Shown one piece after another: positions 1-8,017 of a stretch of 64,000 bases of DNA (position 1 is its first letter; every line of letters begins with the position of its first letter). The stretch is from a bacterium. Lineage in GTDB: Bacteria > Cyanobacteriota > Vampirovibrionia > Gastranaerophilales > Gastranaerophilaceae. The DNA lies in NCBI GenBank assembly GCA_017470245.1, contig JAFUEV010000042.1:18109-82108 (forward strand), written 5' to 3'. Under the pieces are notes generated by a model. It searched no databases. It worked only from the letters and a program-made list of their open reading frames with translations, and was not told the DNA's origin. The position numbers and the translations under genes were made by a program.

Positions 1-35
1 GGATCTTGTTCATGTTGTCTTTGTCTTACTGCCAT
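1..35 (-). CDS. 5' end of an unidentified protein gene, cut by the window edge
   Basis: Reading leftward from an ATG at 35-33, an open frame begins Met-Ala-Val-Arg-Gln-Arg-Gln-His-Glu-Gln-Asp and leaves the window. An AAGGAT-type ribosome site lies about 9 bases upstream on the minus strand. Eleven residues are too few to name the product. Upstream, an inverted repeat GTGTATA...TATACAC (61-86) contains a minus-strand TATAAT and may be its promoter/operator. Confidence 0.5.
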   Translation of the reverse strand, partial: MAVRQRQHEQD

Positions 36-60
36 TATATTTTATCCTTTTTGTTTCATA

Positions 61-86
61 GTGTATAAATTAATTATACTATACAC
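61..86 (-). promoter_or_regulatory. Inverted repeat overlapping a possible -10 box
   Basis: GTGTATA and TATACAC form a 7-bp inverted repeat separated by 12 bases, with a TATAAT reading on the minus strand inside it. It lies about 26 bases upstream of the partial minus-strand gene. This would suit a repressor operator over a promoter. No convincing -35 is visible, so the call is tentative. Confidence 0.3.
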
Positions 87-218
87 ATTTATTTATGTGT
101 TTTGTGTAAACTTTTTATTTATTATATTTTTTGCACGCTAATTTTTGAAAATACAGCAAAACAATAGTTTTTTAGAAAAAATATTGTTTATTTTCTTCAT
201 TCAATATAATGAAAAATA

Positions 219-250
219 AAAATCGGAGTTTAAACTCCGATTTTTATTTT
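219..250. terminator. Bidirectional intrinsic terminator
   Basis: AATCGGAGTTT/AAACTCCGATT is a perfect palindromic hairpin with A-runs before and T-runs after it on the plus strand, so it can terminate in both directions. It immediately follows the stop codon of the minus-strand gene at 244-567. Confidence 0.85.
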
Positions 251-567
251 TTATCTTGTGCTTCAATATATGTAACAATGGCTGATTTTACACTTGGGCG
301 CTCATACCAATCTCGTATAAATCTTTCAAGCCCAAAACAACTTCCTTTTTCTTTTAGTCCTGTATTTGCATTGAATGCAGCTTCACACATACCTATTTGA
401 ATAGTAAAACAAGCTTTTTTAGGATCTTTTACGTCAACATTAAAAGTTAAGGAACGAACTCTGCGTGTTCCGCCGCTTACTTTTTCTTCAACCTCTTTCT
501 TTGAACATAAAAAGTTAATCAAAGATTGTTCCAACTCTGAAAATACAGGATTCTTTCCTTCTGCCAT
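244..567 (-). CDS. Conserved-looking hypothetical protein, 107 aa
   Basis: I do not recognise the family. The protein is soluble, with no signal peptide or membrane segment. A charged helical N-terminus (SELEQSLINFLCSKKEVEEK) is followed by a mixed beta-type stretch with RVRSLTFNVDVKDPKKACFTIQIG and a C-terminal WYERPSVKSAIVTYIE. It starts 13 bases downstream of the sdaAA stop codon on the same strand, so the two are probably co-transcribed, and a strong terminator follows it. The near-contact with serine dehydratase suggests co-expression but gives no functional clue. Confidence 0.75.
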   Translation of the reverse strand: MAEGKNPVFSELEQSLINFLCSKKEVEEKVSGGTRRVRSLTFNVDVKDPKKACFTIQIGMCEAAFNANTGLKEKGSCFGLERFIRDWYERPSVKSAIVTYIEAQDKK

Positions 568-580
568 TTTTATTAAACTC

Positions 581-1465
581 CTAAGTTTTTGATTTTAATG
601 TCTCTTTTATTAATATTCCACATTTTGTAGTTGCTAAACCTCCTTGAGAAGTTTCTTTTAATAATGGTGACATTAATTGTCCCGTCTGTACCATTGCATC
701 TACAACTTCATCAGGTGGAATTTTTGTTTCTATGTCTGCTAAAGATATTTCGGCAGCCGTAATTGCATGAATAGCTAAAAACGAATTTCTTTTAACACAA
801 GGTATTTCAACAAGCCCCGCTACCGGGTCACAAGTCAATCCAAGCAGATTTTTTAAAGCAAGTGCAGCAGCATTTATTATTTGTTTTGGTGTTCCGCCCA
901 TTATTTGTACAGCTGCAGCAGCACTCATAGCTGAAGCGACTCCGCATTCTGCCTGACATCCTGCAACTGCACCAGCCATTGCAACTTTTGTTGAAATAAT
1001 ATACCCTATTGTTCCTGCAGTTATAAGTGCATTTATTTCATCTTCTTTGTTGAGATGATATTCTTCTGATAAAGAAATAATTACGGCAGGAACTATACCG
1101 CACGAACCTGCAGTCGGGCACGCTACAATCTTATTCATTCTTAAATTTTCTTCCATTGTCGCCAATGCATACAATGTTATTTTCTCAAAAACGTGTCCAA
1201 ATATAGCTTTTTTCTTGTAATATTTGGTTTTTAATTTTTCGCAATCATCGCCGCACAATCCGCTATAGGATTTTTCATTAGAGTTAAGACCGTTTTGTAT
1301 AGCCGATTTCATAGCGAGTATGTTTTGATATACTTTATTTCTGACTGACTCAACCGTAATTTCAAAATCATACGCTTCTTTTTCCTGCATAATTTCATAA
1401 ATATTTTTTCCTGTATCTGTACAGGTTTTAAGCAATTTTTCAAATGTATTAATGCTATATTCCAA
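581..1465 (-). CDS. sdaAA: L-serine dehydratase, iron-sulfur-dependent, alpha subunit
   Basis: The catalytic alpha chain of the two-subunit [4Fe-4S] serine dehydratase deaminates L-serine to pyruvate and ammonia. The 294-aa length fits the family. The signature cysteine motifs are present: CPTAGSCG at about 116-123, CQAECG at 170-175 and CDPVAG at 212-217, which in the family hold the cluster and active site. A Gly/Ala-rich core (residues 145-210) is typical. The partner beta chain sdaAB lies at 2718-3386 on the same strand, but a plus-strand gene separates them, so the halves are unlikely to share one simple two-gene transcript. Confident on family; substrate assignment rests on family knowledge. 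Confidence 0.95.
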   Translation of the reverse strand: MEYSINTFEKLLKTCTDTGKNIYEIMQEKEAYDFEITVESVRNKVYQNILAMKSAIQNGLNSNEKSYSGLCGDDCEKLKTKYYKKKAIFGHVFEKITLYALATMEENLRMNKIVACPTAGSCGIVPAVIISLSEEYHLNKEDEINALITAGTIGYIISTKVAMAGAVAGCQAECGVASAMSAAAAVQIMGGTPKQIINAAALALKNLLGLTCDPVAGLVEIPCVKRNSFLAIHAITAAEISLADIETKIPPDEVVDAMVQTGQLMSPLLKETSQGGLATTKCGILIKETLKSKT

Positions 1466-1593
1466 ATTATGCCTCTAACTCTAACATTTCTTGTTTATTA
1501 TAAATAATTTTATCTATTATAACAAATTATGTAATATTGTGGTATTTTTATCATCTATTTGCAAATATCTTTCAAGAATAATAATATATTGTT

Positions 1594-2712
1594 ATGGAAT
1601 ATAAATTTTCAACACCTATGCCCTGTGATAAAGAGAAAATACAGGCATTAACAAAGATAAATAATGAAGTAGAAAAAAGCAAAATAACAAGTTTGTATTT
1701 TGCTTTACCTATAAATTCTCCTGAAAAAACAGGATTTGAACAACTACGAACTATAGATGAACAACATTTTTCTTTTGAAGATTTTATTCCATATATTGAA
1801 TTAACCAAAAAGTCAGGATTTGATTTTATATATTTATTAAATTCTCCGAAACCATTATTATATGAAAGTGATTTTTTAGATGAACAACTGGAGAAGCTCG
1901 ATAGTTTAATAAATAGACTTAGGAAACTTGGATGTTATAAGTATAGACTCTGTAATGTTCAACTTATTGACTATTTATCAAAAAAATATACTGATATAGA
2001 AATATATGCTTCTACATCACTGGAATATCAAAATATAAAGCAATATATAAATTTTATGGAATTATACCCTAATATAAAAGAAATTGTACCTGCCGTTGAT
2101 TTGAATAAAAATTTCAAATTGTTAAAAAATTTAAAACAAAAATTCCCCGGACTTATAATAGAATTAATGGTCAATGAAGGTTGTTTATATTCTTGTCCGT
2201 TGAGGTATTTGCATAATTTGTCATTGCCATATTCAACACTAACTGATGAATATCAAAATAGTGACTTTTATACATTCTTTTTAAAAAGTTGTTTTAAACT
2301 AAGTGCAAAACATATTTATGAACATATATGTAACCATAATATTATTTATCCTTGGGAAATAGATGATTATGGAAAAATAGGAGTAGAAAATTTTAAAATT
2401 GTTGGTAGAAATGCGATTGGTATAGCTTTAAATAAATATGTTGAATATTATTTAGCTTTTTTTAAAGGTATAGATAACTATAATAATATAAAAAACATAC
2501 CTATATATTATTTTAATCATTATTTTTCTGATGGAAGTCTACCGTTTACGGTTAATGAACTAAGAAAATACCTGCCAAATATCAAACATTTTAAGAAATA
2601 TGGACATTTATGTTCAAGTTCTTGCGGGATTACTTGTAATTACTGTGAAAAATGTGCACAAAAGATACAAAAAGATTTTTCTAATAGAATGAAAAAATAT
2701 ATAAAATACTAA
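1594..2712 (+). CDS. Peptidase U32-like (YhbU/UbiU/RlhA-type) iron-sulfur protein
   Basis: A 372-aa TIM-barrel-like protein with the U32 hallmark NEGCLYSCP at about 194-202 and a C-terminal cysteine cluster (C340, C344, C348, C351, C354). Family members such as UbiU/UbiV and RlhA bind [4Fe-4S] through cysteines spaced this way and act in O2-independent hydroxylation or RNA modification; most are probably not peptidases. The usual conserved collagenase-like signature is weak, so the substrate cannot be named. It sits convergent to sdaAB (5 bp between stop codons) and divergent from sdaAA, so it interrupts the serine dehydratase pair. Confidence 0.75.
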   Translation: MEYKFSTPMPCDKEKIQALTKINNEVEKSKITSLYFALPINSPEKTGFEQLRTIDEQHFSFEDFIPYIELTKKSGFDFIYLLNSPKPLLYESDFLDEQLEKLDSLINRLRKLGCYKYRLCNVQLIDYLSKKYTDIEIYASTSLEYQNIKQYINFMELYPNIKEIVPAVDLNKNFKLLKNLKQKFPGLIIELMVNEGCLYSCPLRYLHNLSLPYSTLTDEYQNSDFYTFFLKSCFKLSAKHIYEHICNHNIIYPWEIDDYGKIGVENFKIVGRNAIGIALNKYVEYYLAFFKGIDNYNNIKNIPIYYFNHYFSDGSLPFTVNELRKYLPNIKHFKKYGHLCSSSCGITCNYCEKCAQKIQKDFSNRMKKYIKY

Positions 2713-2717
2713 TATCT

Positions 2718-3386
2718 CTATATTTCTAACTTTTTTATACTTCTTACAAAATATACATCATCTATAGAATTTATTGAAGAAATTATGCCGTCAGGTATTT
2801 GACTGTCCAAACAAATGCACATAGATGCTGTTTGTCCTCTTGCATTTCTGTCGCAATCCAACGAGGCTATATTTATATTTTCAGCCTGTATTAGAGCGGA
2901 AACTTTTGATATCATACCAGGTTTGTCTTTGTAAAAAAGGAGTAAAGTATTATATTCCCCTGAAATTTTTGTTGAAAAATCACCGATTTTATCAATTTCA
3001 ACATTACCGGCACCTACGGAATTTCCTGAAACAGTCATATTTATGCCACCTTCTAAGATAAAATCTACAGCATTAGGGTGTCTGTCCAAGTTATGCTCAT
3101 AAAGGTATTTATACTCAATATCTTTAGCTTCTTGAGTTTCAAAAACATTTTTTATTTTCTCGCTGTCAACACTATATCCGAGAAGTCCTGCCAATAAACC
3201 TTTATCTGTGCCGTGACCTTTCCCTGTTTGAGCAAAAGAATTATAAAGCACAAATGTAACTTTTTTAGGAGTCGCATTATATATATTTCTGACCAATAGT
3301 CCCAATCTAACTGCGCCGGCAGTATGGGAACTGGAAGGTCCTGTCATTATTGGAGATATTACATCAAACAGTGAACGTTGTTTCAT
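2718..3386 (-). CDS. sdaAB: L-serine dehydratase, beta subunit (ACT domain)
   Basis: The beta chain of the iron-sulfur serine dehydratase, 222 aa. The N-terminus carries the family motif IMTGPSSSHTAGAVRLG (residues 13-29), followed by the GHGTDKG loop and, from about residue 148, an ACT domain (LLLFYKDKPGMISKVSALI) of the kind that senses amino acids. It pairs with SdaAA encoded at 581-1465. The gene order is unusual because a U32-like gene on the opposite strand lies between the two. The start is the first ATG; a short intergenic region upstream could hold its promoter. Confidence 0.95.
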   Translation of the reverse strand: MKQRSLFDVISPIMTGPSSSHTAGAVRLGLLVRNIYNATPKKVTFVLYNSFAQTGKGHGTDKGLLAGLLGYSVDSEKIKNVFETQEAKDIEYKYLYEHNLDRHPNAVDFILEGGINMTVSGNSVGAGNVEIDKIGDFSTKISGEYNTLLLFYKDKPGMISKVSALIQAENINIASLDCDRNARGQTASMCICLDSQIPDGIISSINSIDDVYFVRSIKKLEI

Positions 3387-3436
3387 AAGTTCATTATACG
3401 ATTTTTCATATTTAATGCCAATTTTTAAAAAATTGC

Positions 3437-3466
3437 AAAAAAAAAAGCTCTTTTTTCAAAGAGCGT
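3437..3466 (-). terminator. Intrinsic terminator of a minus-strand transcript
   Basis: GCTCTTT-TTTC-AAAGAGC (3447-3464) forms a 7-bp stem and is followed on the minus strand by an uninterrupted T-run. No minus-strand protein gene ends here, so it would terminate a transcript starting between about 3470 and 3860; see the candidate small RNA. Confidence 0.7.
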
Positions 3467-3566
3467 TAACTAGGTTAGTTTTGGTAGATAGTTGTTCAGT
3501 TTTAGACTTTTATGAGTCTTACATTTTCTCTAATGACCGTGAAAAAATTTATATGCGCTTTTTGTT
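3440..3566 (-). ncRNA. Candidate small RNA (about 125 nt)
   Basis: On the minus strand a promoter-like pair TTGTCA (3599-3594) and TAAAAT (3577-3572), spaced 16 bp, is followed about 125 nt later by a strong intrinsic terminator (3464-3437). The interval has no usable open frame and contains an AGACT/AGTCT hairpin. The layout promoter, short non-coding stretch, terminator is what a small RNA gene looks like, but no known family is recognised. It could instead be a leader of sdaAB, although the terminator would then be an attenuator. Confidence 0.35.
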
Positions 3567-3592
3567 TAATAATTTTACATAACTTTACAAAT

Positions 3593-3635
3593 TTGACAAA
3601 AAATCCCTAAAGTTATGTTTTCATTTGCCGATAAA
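3593..3635 (+). promoter_or_regulatory. Possible plus-strand promoter overlapping the minus-strand one
   Basis: TTGACA (3593-3598) followed by TATGTT about 15 bp later points rightward toward the small gene at 3670 and the ATPase gene beyond. It shares its -35 bases with the minus-strand TTGTCA, giving two divergent overlapping promoters. The spacing is short, so confidence is low. Confidence 0.3.
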
Positions 3636-3669
3636 TTAATTATTCGGATTTAATTGAAAGGATATTTTA

Positions 3670-3801
3670 ATGTACTATAATTCAGTTTGGCCGGGTGCCT
3701 ACAGTTTTAAAAATGAAATTAAGTTATTTACAACTTGGTTTAAAAATCAAATTGATATTATCCTTCGCAAAATAGAAGAAACCGAACAAAAATTAGGTTA
3801 A
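3670..3801 (+). CDS. Small protein, 43 aa
   Basis: ATG at 3670 with a good GAAAGGAT ribosome site 5-12 bases upstream opens a 43-codon frame ending TAA at 3801. The product begins MYYNSVWPGAYSF and ends in a charged helix (ILRKIEETEQKLG). No family is recognised. The ribosome site, clean frame and position behind a promoter-like pair make it plausible. It precedes the YifB-type gene by about 65 bases. Confidence 0.5.
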   Translation: MYYNSVWPGAYSFKNEIKLFTTWFKNQIDIILRKIEETEQKLG

Positions 3802-3865
3802 TTTCTTGATTGTAATATTCTTATGCTATATACTTTCTATATTAGTTAGTATATGGATTTGAATT

Positions 3866-5407
3866 GTGATATCACAGATTTTAACTGCTTGTGTAATAGG
3901 ACTTGATGTATACAAAATACTTGTGGAAGTGGATATAAATAACTCACTTCCTGCAGTTGCTATAGTCGGATTGCCTGATATGTCTGTTACGGAAGCAAGA
4001 GAAAGAGTACGTTCCGCAATTAAAAATTCTGGATTTGAGTTTCCCAATAAAAAGATTGTGGTTAATCTGGCACCTGCTGATATAAAAAAAATCGGGAGTT
4101 ATTATGATTTGCCCATAGCAATCGGTATTCTTTCAAAAACTAATACTATAGAAACAACAGATTTTAAAGATATAGCTTTTATAGGAGAATTATCTTTGGA
4201 TGGTTCCGTTCGTGCAGTATCCGGAGTACTTCCTATCGCTGCAGGACTGAAGGAACAAGGAATAAAAACTCTGGTTGTTCCGTTTGATAATGCAAAAGAA
4301 GCAGCTATTATAGACGGATTAACCGTAATAGGTGCAAAAACATTAACGGAAATAGTAAATCATTTTAATACTTCTTCTCCGGAACATAAAAAAATCGAAC
4401 CGACCGTAGTTAATGTCAATGAATATATGCAGCAAAAAACAGAACAAGACGGTTATTTTGATTTCAAAGATGTTAAAGGACAAATAAAAGCTAAAAAAGC
4501 TATGGAAATAGCTGCTGCAGGAGCTCATAATCTTTTAATGTCAGGACCTCCCGGTTCCGGAAAAACTTTGTTGGCAAAGTGTTTTTCTTCAATACTTCCT
4601 CCTTTAACTTTTGATGAATCAATTGAACTTACAAAAATATACAGTATTTCAGGGTTAGTAAATCCGAATAAACCGTTGATTACGACTCGTCCATTCAGAA
4701 GTGTACATCATACAGCTTCCGCAATCGGGATAATAGGCGGTGGAACAAATCCAAAACCCGGAGAAATAACGCTAGCGCATAGAGGTGTTTTATTTCTTGA
4801 TGAATTTGTTGAATTTCCGAGAAATGTATTAGAAGTATTAAGGCAGCCTTTAGAAGACGGAAAAATTGTTATTGCAAGAGCCAAAACAAGAATGGAATTT
4901 CCTTCTGATTTTGTTTTACTTGCGGCTATGAATCCTTGTCCTTGCGGATATTTAGGAGATAGTGAAAAACATTGTACATGTAGCGAATATCAAATAAAAC
5001 AGTACCGTTCAAAATTATCAGGTCCTTTATTGGACAGAATTGACATAGTTATTGATGTTCCAAGATTAAAACTTGATGAATTAATGAATAAAACATCCGT
5101 AAAGGCAGAAACTTCAGAGCAAATCCGAGAACGTGTAGTAAAAGCAAGAAATATTCAATTGGAAAGATATAAAGGATTAGGAATATATACTAATTCGGAA
5201 CTAACTCCCAAATTGATAAAAAAATATTGTCAATTGGATGAAGCAAGTTCTATGCTTATAAAAAATGCCGTAAGGAAATTTAACCTTTCGGCAAGAGCTT
5301 ATGACAGACTTCTAAAACTGGCAAGAACAATTGCTGATTTAGAAGCCAGTGAAAATATTCAACCTCAACATATAGCACAAGCTATTCAATATAGATCAAA
5401 TGCATAA
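3866..5407 (+). CDS. YifB/ComM-family Mg-chelatase-like AAA+ ATPase
   Basis: A 513-aa member of the YifB/ComM family. An N-terminal ChlI-like domain (VGLPDMSVTEARERVRSAI, residues 35-53) precedes the AAA+ module with Walker A GPPGSGKT at 227-234, Walker B LFLDEFVEF near 312, and a C-terminal helical domain (NLSARAYDRLLKLARTIADL). In naturally competent bacteria ComM is a hexameric helicase that aids branch migration during integration of transformed DNA. The start is GTG; no in-frame ATG lies upstream. It runs convergent to bioC with only 4 bp between stops. Family confident; role in transformation here is inference. Confidence 0.93.
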   Translation: MISQILTACVIGLDVYKILVEVDINNSLPAVAIVGLPDMSVTEARERVRSAIKNSGFEFPNKKIVVNLAPADIKKIGSYYDLPIAIGILSKTNTIETTDFKDIAFIGELSLDGSVRAVSGVLPIAAGLKEQGIKTLVVPFDNAKEAAIIDGLTVIGAKTLTEIVNHFNTSSPEHKKIEPTVVNVNEYMQQKTEQDGYFDFKDVKGQIKAKKAMEIAAAGAHNLLMSGPPGSGKTLLAKCFSSILPPLTFDESIELTKIYSISGLVNPNKPLITTRPFRSVHHTASAIGIIGGGTNPKPGEITLAHRGVLFLDEFVEFPRNVLEVLRQPLEDGKIVIARAKTRMEFPSDFVLLAAMNPCPCGYLGDSEKHCTCSEYQIKQYRSKLSGPLLDRIDIVIDVPRLKLDELMNKTSVKAETSEQIRERVVKARNIQLERYKGLGIYTNSELTPKLIKKYCQLDEASSMLIKNAVRKFNLSARAYDRLLKLARTIADLEASENIQPQHIAQAIQYRSNA

Positions 5408-5411
5408 TTTT

Positions 5412-6143
5412 TTATTTCTTTATAATTATATATACGGGGTTATAAGTCAGAATAAGTATATTATTTTTTGAAAAATTTTCTCTATACTGTTCTTCATTGT
5501 TTTTTAAAACGGTTTTTGTTAAAGTGCATTCTTTTAAAGAATTAGCTCCCGTATATTTTATATGCTGCAATATGTCTTTTAGACAATCAAATTCAAGTTC
5601 AACAGTTTCTTCTATAACGTTATAAGTTTTATATATCTTTAAACATTCTTGCAATTCACTCATAACATAAGTTTTTTCTTTTATATCAAATATATTTTTT
5701 ATTTCTTTTAAGTTCATATCACCAAAGATAGAAACGGCAAGAACTCCGCATTTATTAAGACATCCGTATAATTTATCTATAACTTTGTTAATATCATTAC
5801 ACCATTGCAAACAAGCATTGGAAACAATTAAATCAAATTTTTTATCTATACTAATAGTTTCAATATCACCTGATATAAAAGTATAATCCAATAAAATATT
5901 ATCTATATATTTTTTTGATTCGGCAACTATATCATTGACCCAAATTTGGTCAAATTTAACATTTTCGGATATTTGTTTTGTTAAAATTCCTGTTGAACAA
6001 CCTATTTCAAATACGGAAGAAAATTCTTTTTCAGGTAACAATTCAATAAGTTTAGCAGCCATTTCTTTTTGAACGATTGCATTATCATCATAGGTAGTCA
6101 GGCTTTTTTTAAAACGACGTTTAACGAGTGATTTATCTATCAT
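5412..6143 (-). CDS. bioC: Malonyl-ACP O-methyltransferase BioC
   Basis: An SAM-dependent methyltransferase that caps malonyl-ACP (or CoA) as the methyl ester, letting the fatty acid machinery build the pimeloyl chain of biotin. It is 243 aa, in the family range. The SAM-binding motif I is VFEIGCSTGILT (about 43-54) and the post-motif LIVSNACLQWCND is characteristic of BioC. The start codon overlaps the bioG stop (ATGA), so translation is coupled. Context in a bioF-bioG-bioC operon makes the assignment firm. Confidence 0.92.
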   Translation of the reverse strand: MIDKSLVKRRFKKSLTTYDDNAIVQKEMAAKLIELLPEKEFSSVFEIGCSTGILTKQISENVKFDQIWVNDIVAESKKYIDNILLDYTFISGDIETISIDKKFDLIVSNACLQWCNDINKVIDKLYGCLNKCGVLAVSIFGDMNLKEIKNIFDIKEKTYVMSELQECLKIYKTYNVIEETVELEFDCLKDILQHIKYTGANSLKECTLTKTVLKNNEEQYRENFSKNNILILTYNPVYIIIKK

Positions 6144-6766
6144 AATAATTCACTCCAGTTTTTATATTTGTCAAAAATATAATGAGCACTCTGAATTTCA
6201 ACAATAGGTGTATTTTGTTCTTCCCAATATTTATACATATTTTTATAAGGGAATATTCTGTCTTTTGTTGATAATATTGCTTTATTAAATTTAAAATAAT
6301 TTTGTATTTTTAAATCTCTAATAGAAATAAGTTCCTGTTTTAATTCTTCCTTAGGACGTGTACAATATCCTTTTAAATCAACAACCGGAGATATTTTTTT
6401 AAAAAATTTAGAACAAGTTAAGTCGTTAAAATTTTCAACTGTAAGATTATATGCCGCAATTGGGATACCGTAATTATCATCAATAGGTTTTTGTGTTCCG
6501 TTTATTGCTATAAACTTATCAAAAGAGTTGAATTTCTCGTAGAAAAAATTACAAACATATACACCCATTGACCAACCGATAAGGTATTTTTTCTCATAAG
6601 ATGAGAAATCAAAATCTAAAGGTTCAAATGTTCTGTAATCACAAAATGTTAAAATATCATAGTCGGAACAGTCAAGATTTCTGACAATATTATCATCCAT
6701 TCCCCAACCGTTAAAAAATACTATTAATTCGTTATTATTTCCTTTATTTAACCAATTATATTGCAT
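6140..6766 (-). CDS. bioG: Pimeloyl-ACP methyl ester esterase BioG
   Basis: An alpha/beta hydrolase of the BioG (DUF452) type, 208 aa, which removes the methyl cap added by BioC to release pimeloyl-ACP for BioF. The oxyanion region FFNGWGMD (about 16-23) and nucleophile elbow GWSMG (Ser near residue 68) are family signatures. A C-terminal His follows IQSAH. BioG is one of several non-homologous esterases that fill this step in place of BioH. It overlaps bioF at TAATG and bioC at ATGA, giving a translationally coupled trio. Confidence 0.9.
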   Translation of the reverse strand: MQYNWLNKGNNNELIVFFNGWGMDDNIVRNLDCSDYDILTFCDYRTFEPLDFDFSSYEKKYLIGWSMGVYVCNFFYEKFNSFDKFIAINGTQKPIDDNYGIPIAAYNLTVENFNDLTCSKFFKKISPVVDLKGYCTRPKEELKQELISIRDLKIQNYFKFNKAILSTKDRIFPYKNMYKYWEEQNTPIVEIQSAHYIFDKYKNWSELL

Positions 6767-7911
6767 TACATAGCCTCTTTAACGGTATTTATTACAGTTT
6801 TAAATTCTTCAATTGTTATATCAGCAGTTAATGAAAGTCTTAATCTTGAAGTATTAACAGGGACAGTAGGCGGTCTGACCGGAAGAATATAAAAACCTTT
6901 ACTTTGTAGTTGCTCCGCTATTTTTACTGTTTTGTTATTCTCTCCTATTATTACAGGTACAATCTGAGTTGTTCCTCCGTCAAGAATATAATTATGAGCA
7001 TCTTTTATTAGTTTATTCAGTTTATCCGCTTTATTTTTTACTATATCAAAATGTTCTTCTATAAGAAAATTTGTCCACATTATATTAACCGAAGGTATTG
7101 CGGTTGAAAAAATAAAAGAATTGGCTTTATTAATCAAATAATCAATTATAGTTTTTGAAGATACACAAAATGCACCCATAGAAGCAAATGATTTACCCAG
7201 AGTCGCTGTTATTATATCAATCTCATTTAATAAATTATCTCTGTCTGCTATACCTGCAAGATTTTTTCCGTATATACCAAAAGCGTGAGCTTCATCTATC
7301 ATTAAATAACAGTCATATTTCTTTTTTAATTCTATTAGCTTTTTTATATCAGCAACATCACCATCCATACTAAATACGGATTCCGAAATAATAATTGCTT
7401 TTTTGTGATTGTTTCTATGTTTTTTTAGTAATTCTTCAAGATTTTCATAATCAAAATGGCGGTATCTGTAAAAAGGAGTACCTGATAACCTCATTCCATC
7501 AATTATACTTGCGTGGTTTAGTTTATCCGAAAATATTACATCATCTCTGTTTACAAGAGCGGAAACAACTCCCAAATTGCATTGGTATCCCGTATTGAAC
7601 AAAAGACACGCTTCTTTAGAAAAAAGTTTAGCCAAATTTTTTTCTAATCTGTTATATATTTTTGATGTTCCTGTTAACAATCTTGAAGATGTTGATGAAA
7701 ATATAAATTCATTACAATCTTTATATTTTTGAATAAATTCATTTATTAAATTTCGTTCAGTGCTTAAATTCAAATAGTCATTAGATGAAAAATTAAGCAT
7801 ATCACGACCTGACACGGTTATATATTTACCGTGTTTTTCTTCAATATTATGAACCTGTCTGAAATTATCTTTTTCAACAAGTTTTTTTATTTCTTCTTCA
7901 TAAAAACTCAT
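6766..7911 (-). CDS. bioF: 8-amino-7-oxononanoate synthase BioF
   Basis: A PLP-dependent alpha-oxoamine synthase, 381 aa, which condenses pimeloyl-ACP with L-alanine in biotin synthesis. Visible landmarks: SSNDYLNLS near the N-terminus, GYQCNLGVVSAL, the MIDEAHAFG motif (PLP-binding Asp/His) and TATLGKSFASMG with the Schiff-base lysine at about residue 240. It heads the operon bioF-bioG-bioC. The later genes bioA, bioD and bioB are not in the window, so they must lie elsewhere or biotin synthesis is incomplete. Confidence 0.94.
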   Translation of the reverse strand: MSFYEEEIKKLVEKDNFRQVHNIEEKHGKYITVSGRDMLNFSSNDYLNLSTERNLINEFIQKYKDCNEFIFSSTSSRLLTGTSKIYNRLEKNLAKLFSKEACLLFNTGYQCNLGVVSALVNRDDVIFSDKLNHASIIDGMRLSGTPFYRYRHFDYENLEELLKKHRNNHKKAIIISESVFSMDGDVADIKKLIELKKKYDCYLMIDEAHAFGIYGKNLAGIADRDNLLNEIDIITATLGKSFASMGAFCVSSKTIIDYLINKANSFIFSTAIPSVNIMWTNFLIEEHFDIVKNKADKLNKLIKDAHNYILDGGTTQIVPVIIGENNKTVKIAEQLQSKGFYILPVRPPTVPVNTSRLRLSLTADITIEEFKTVINTVKEAM

Positions 7912-8017
7912 ATTTTAAGTATAGTTCAAACAAAAATTAATTATAATTTCTTAATATCATATTCAAGTTTAAAAAAATAATGCCGATAAAAAGACTAAGT
8001 GTGAAGAAGGAATATTT

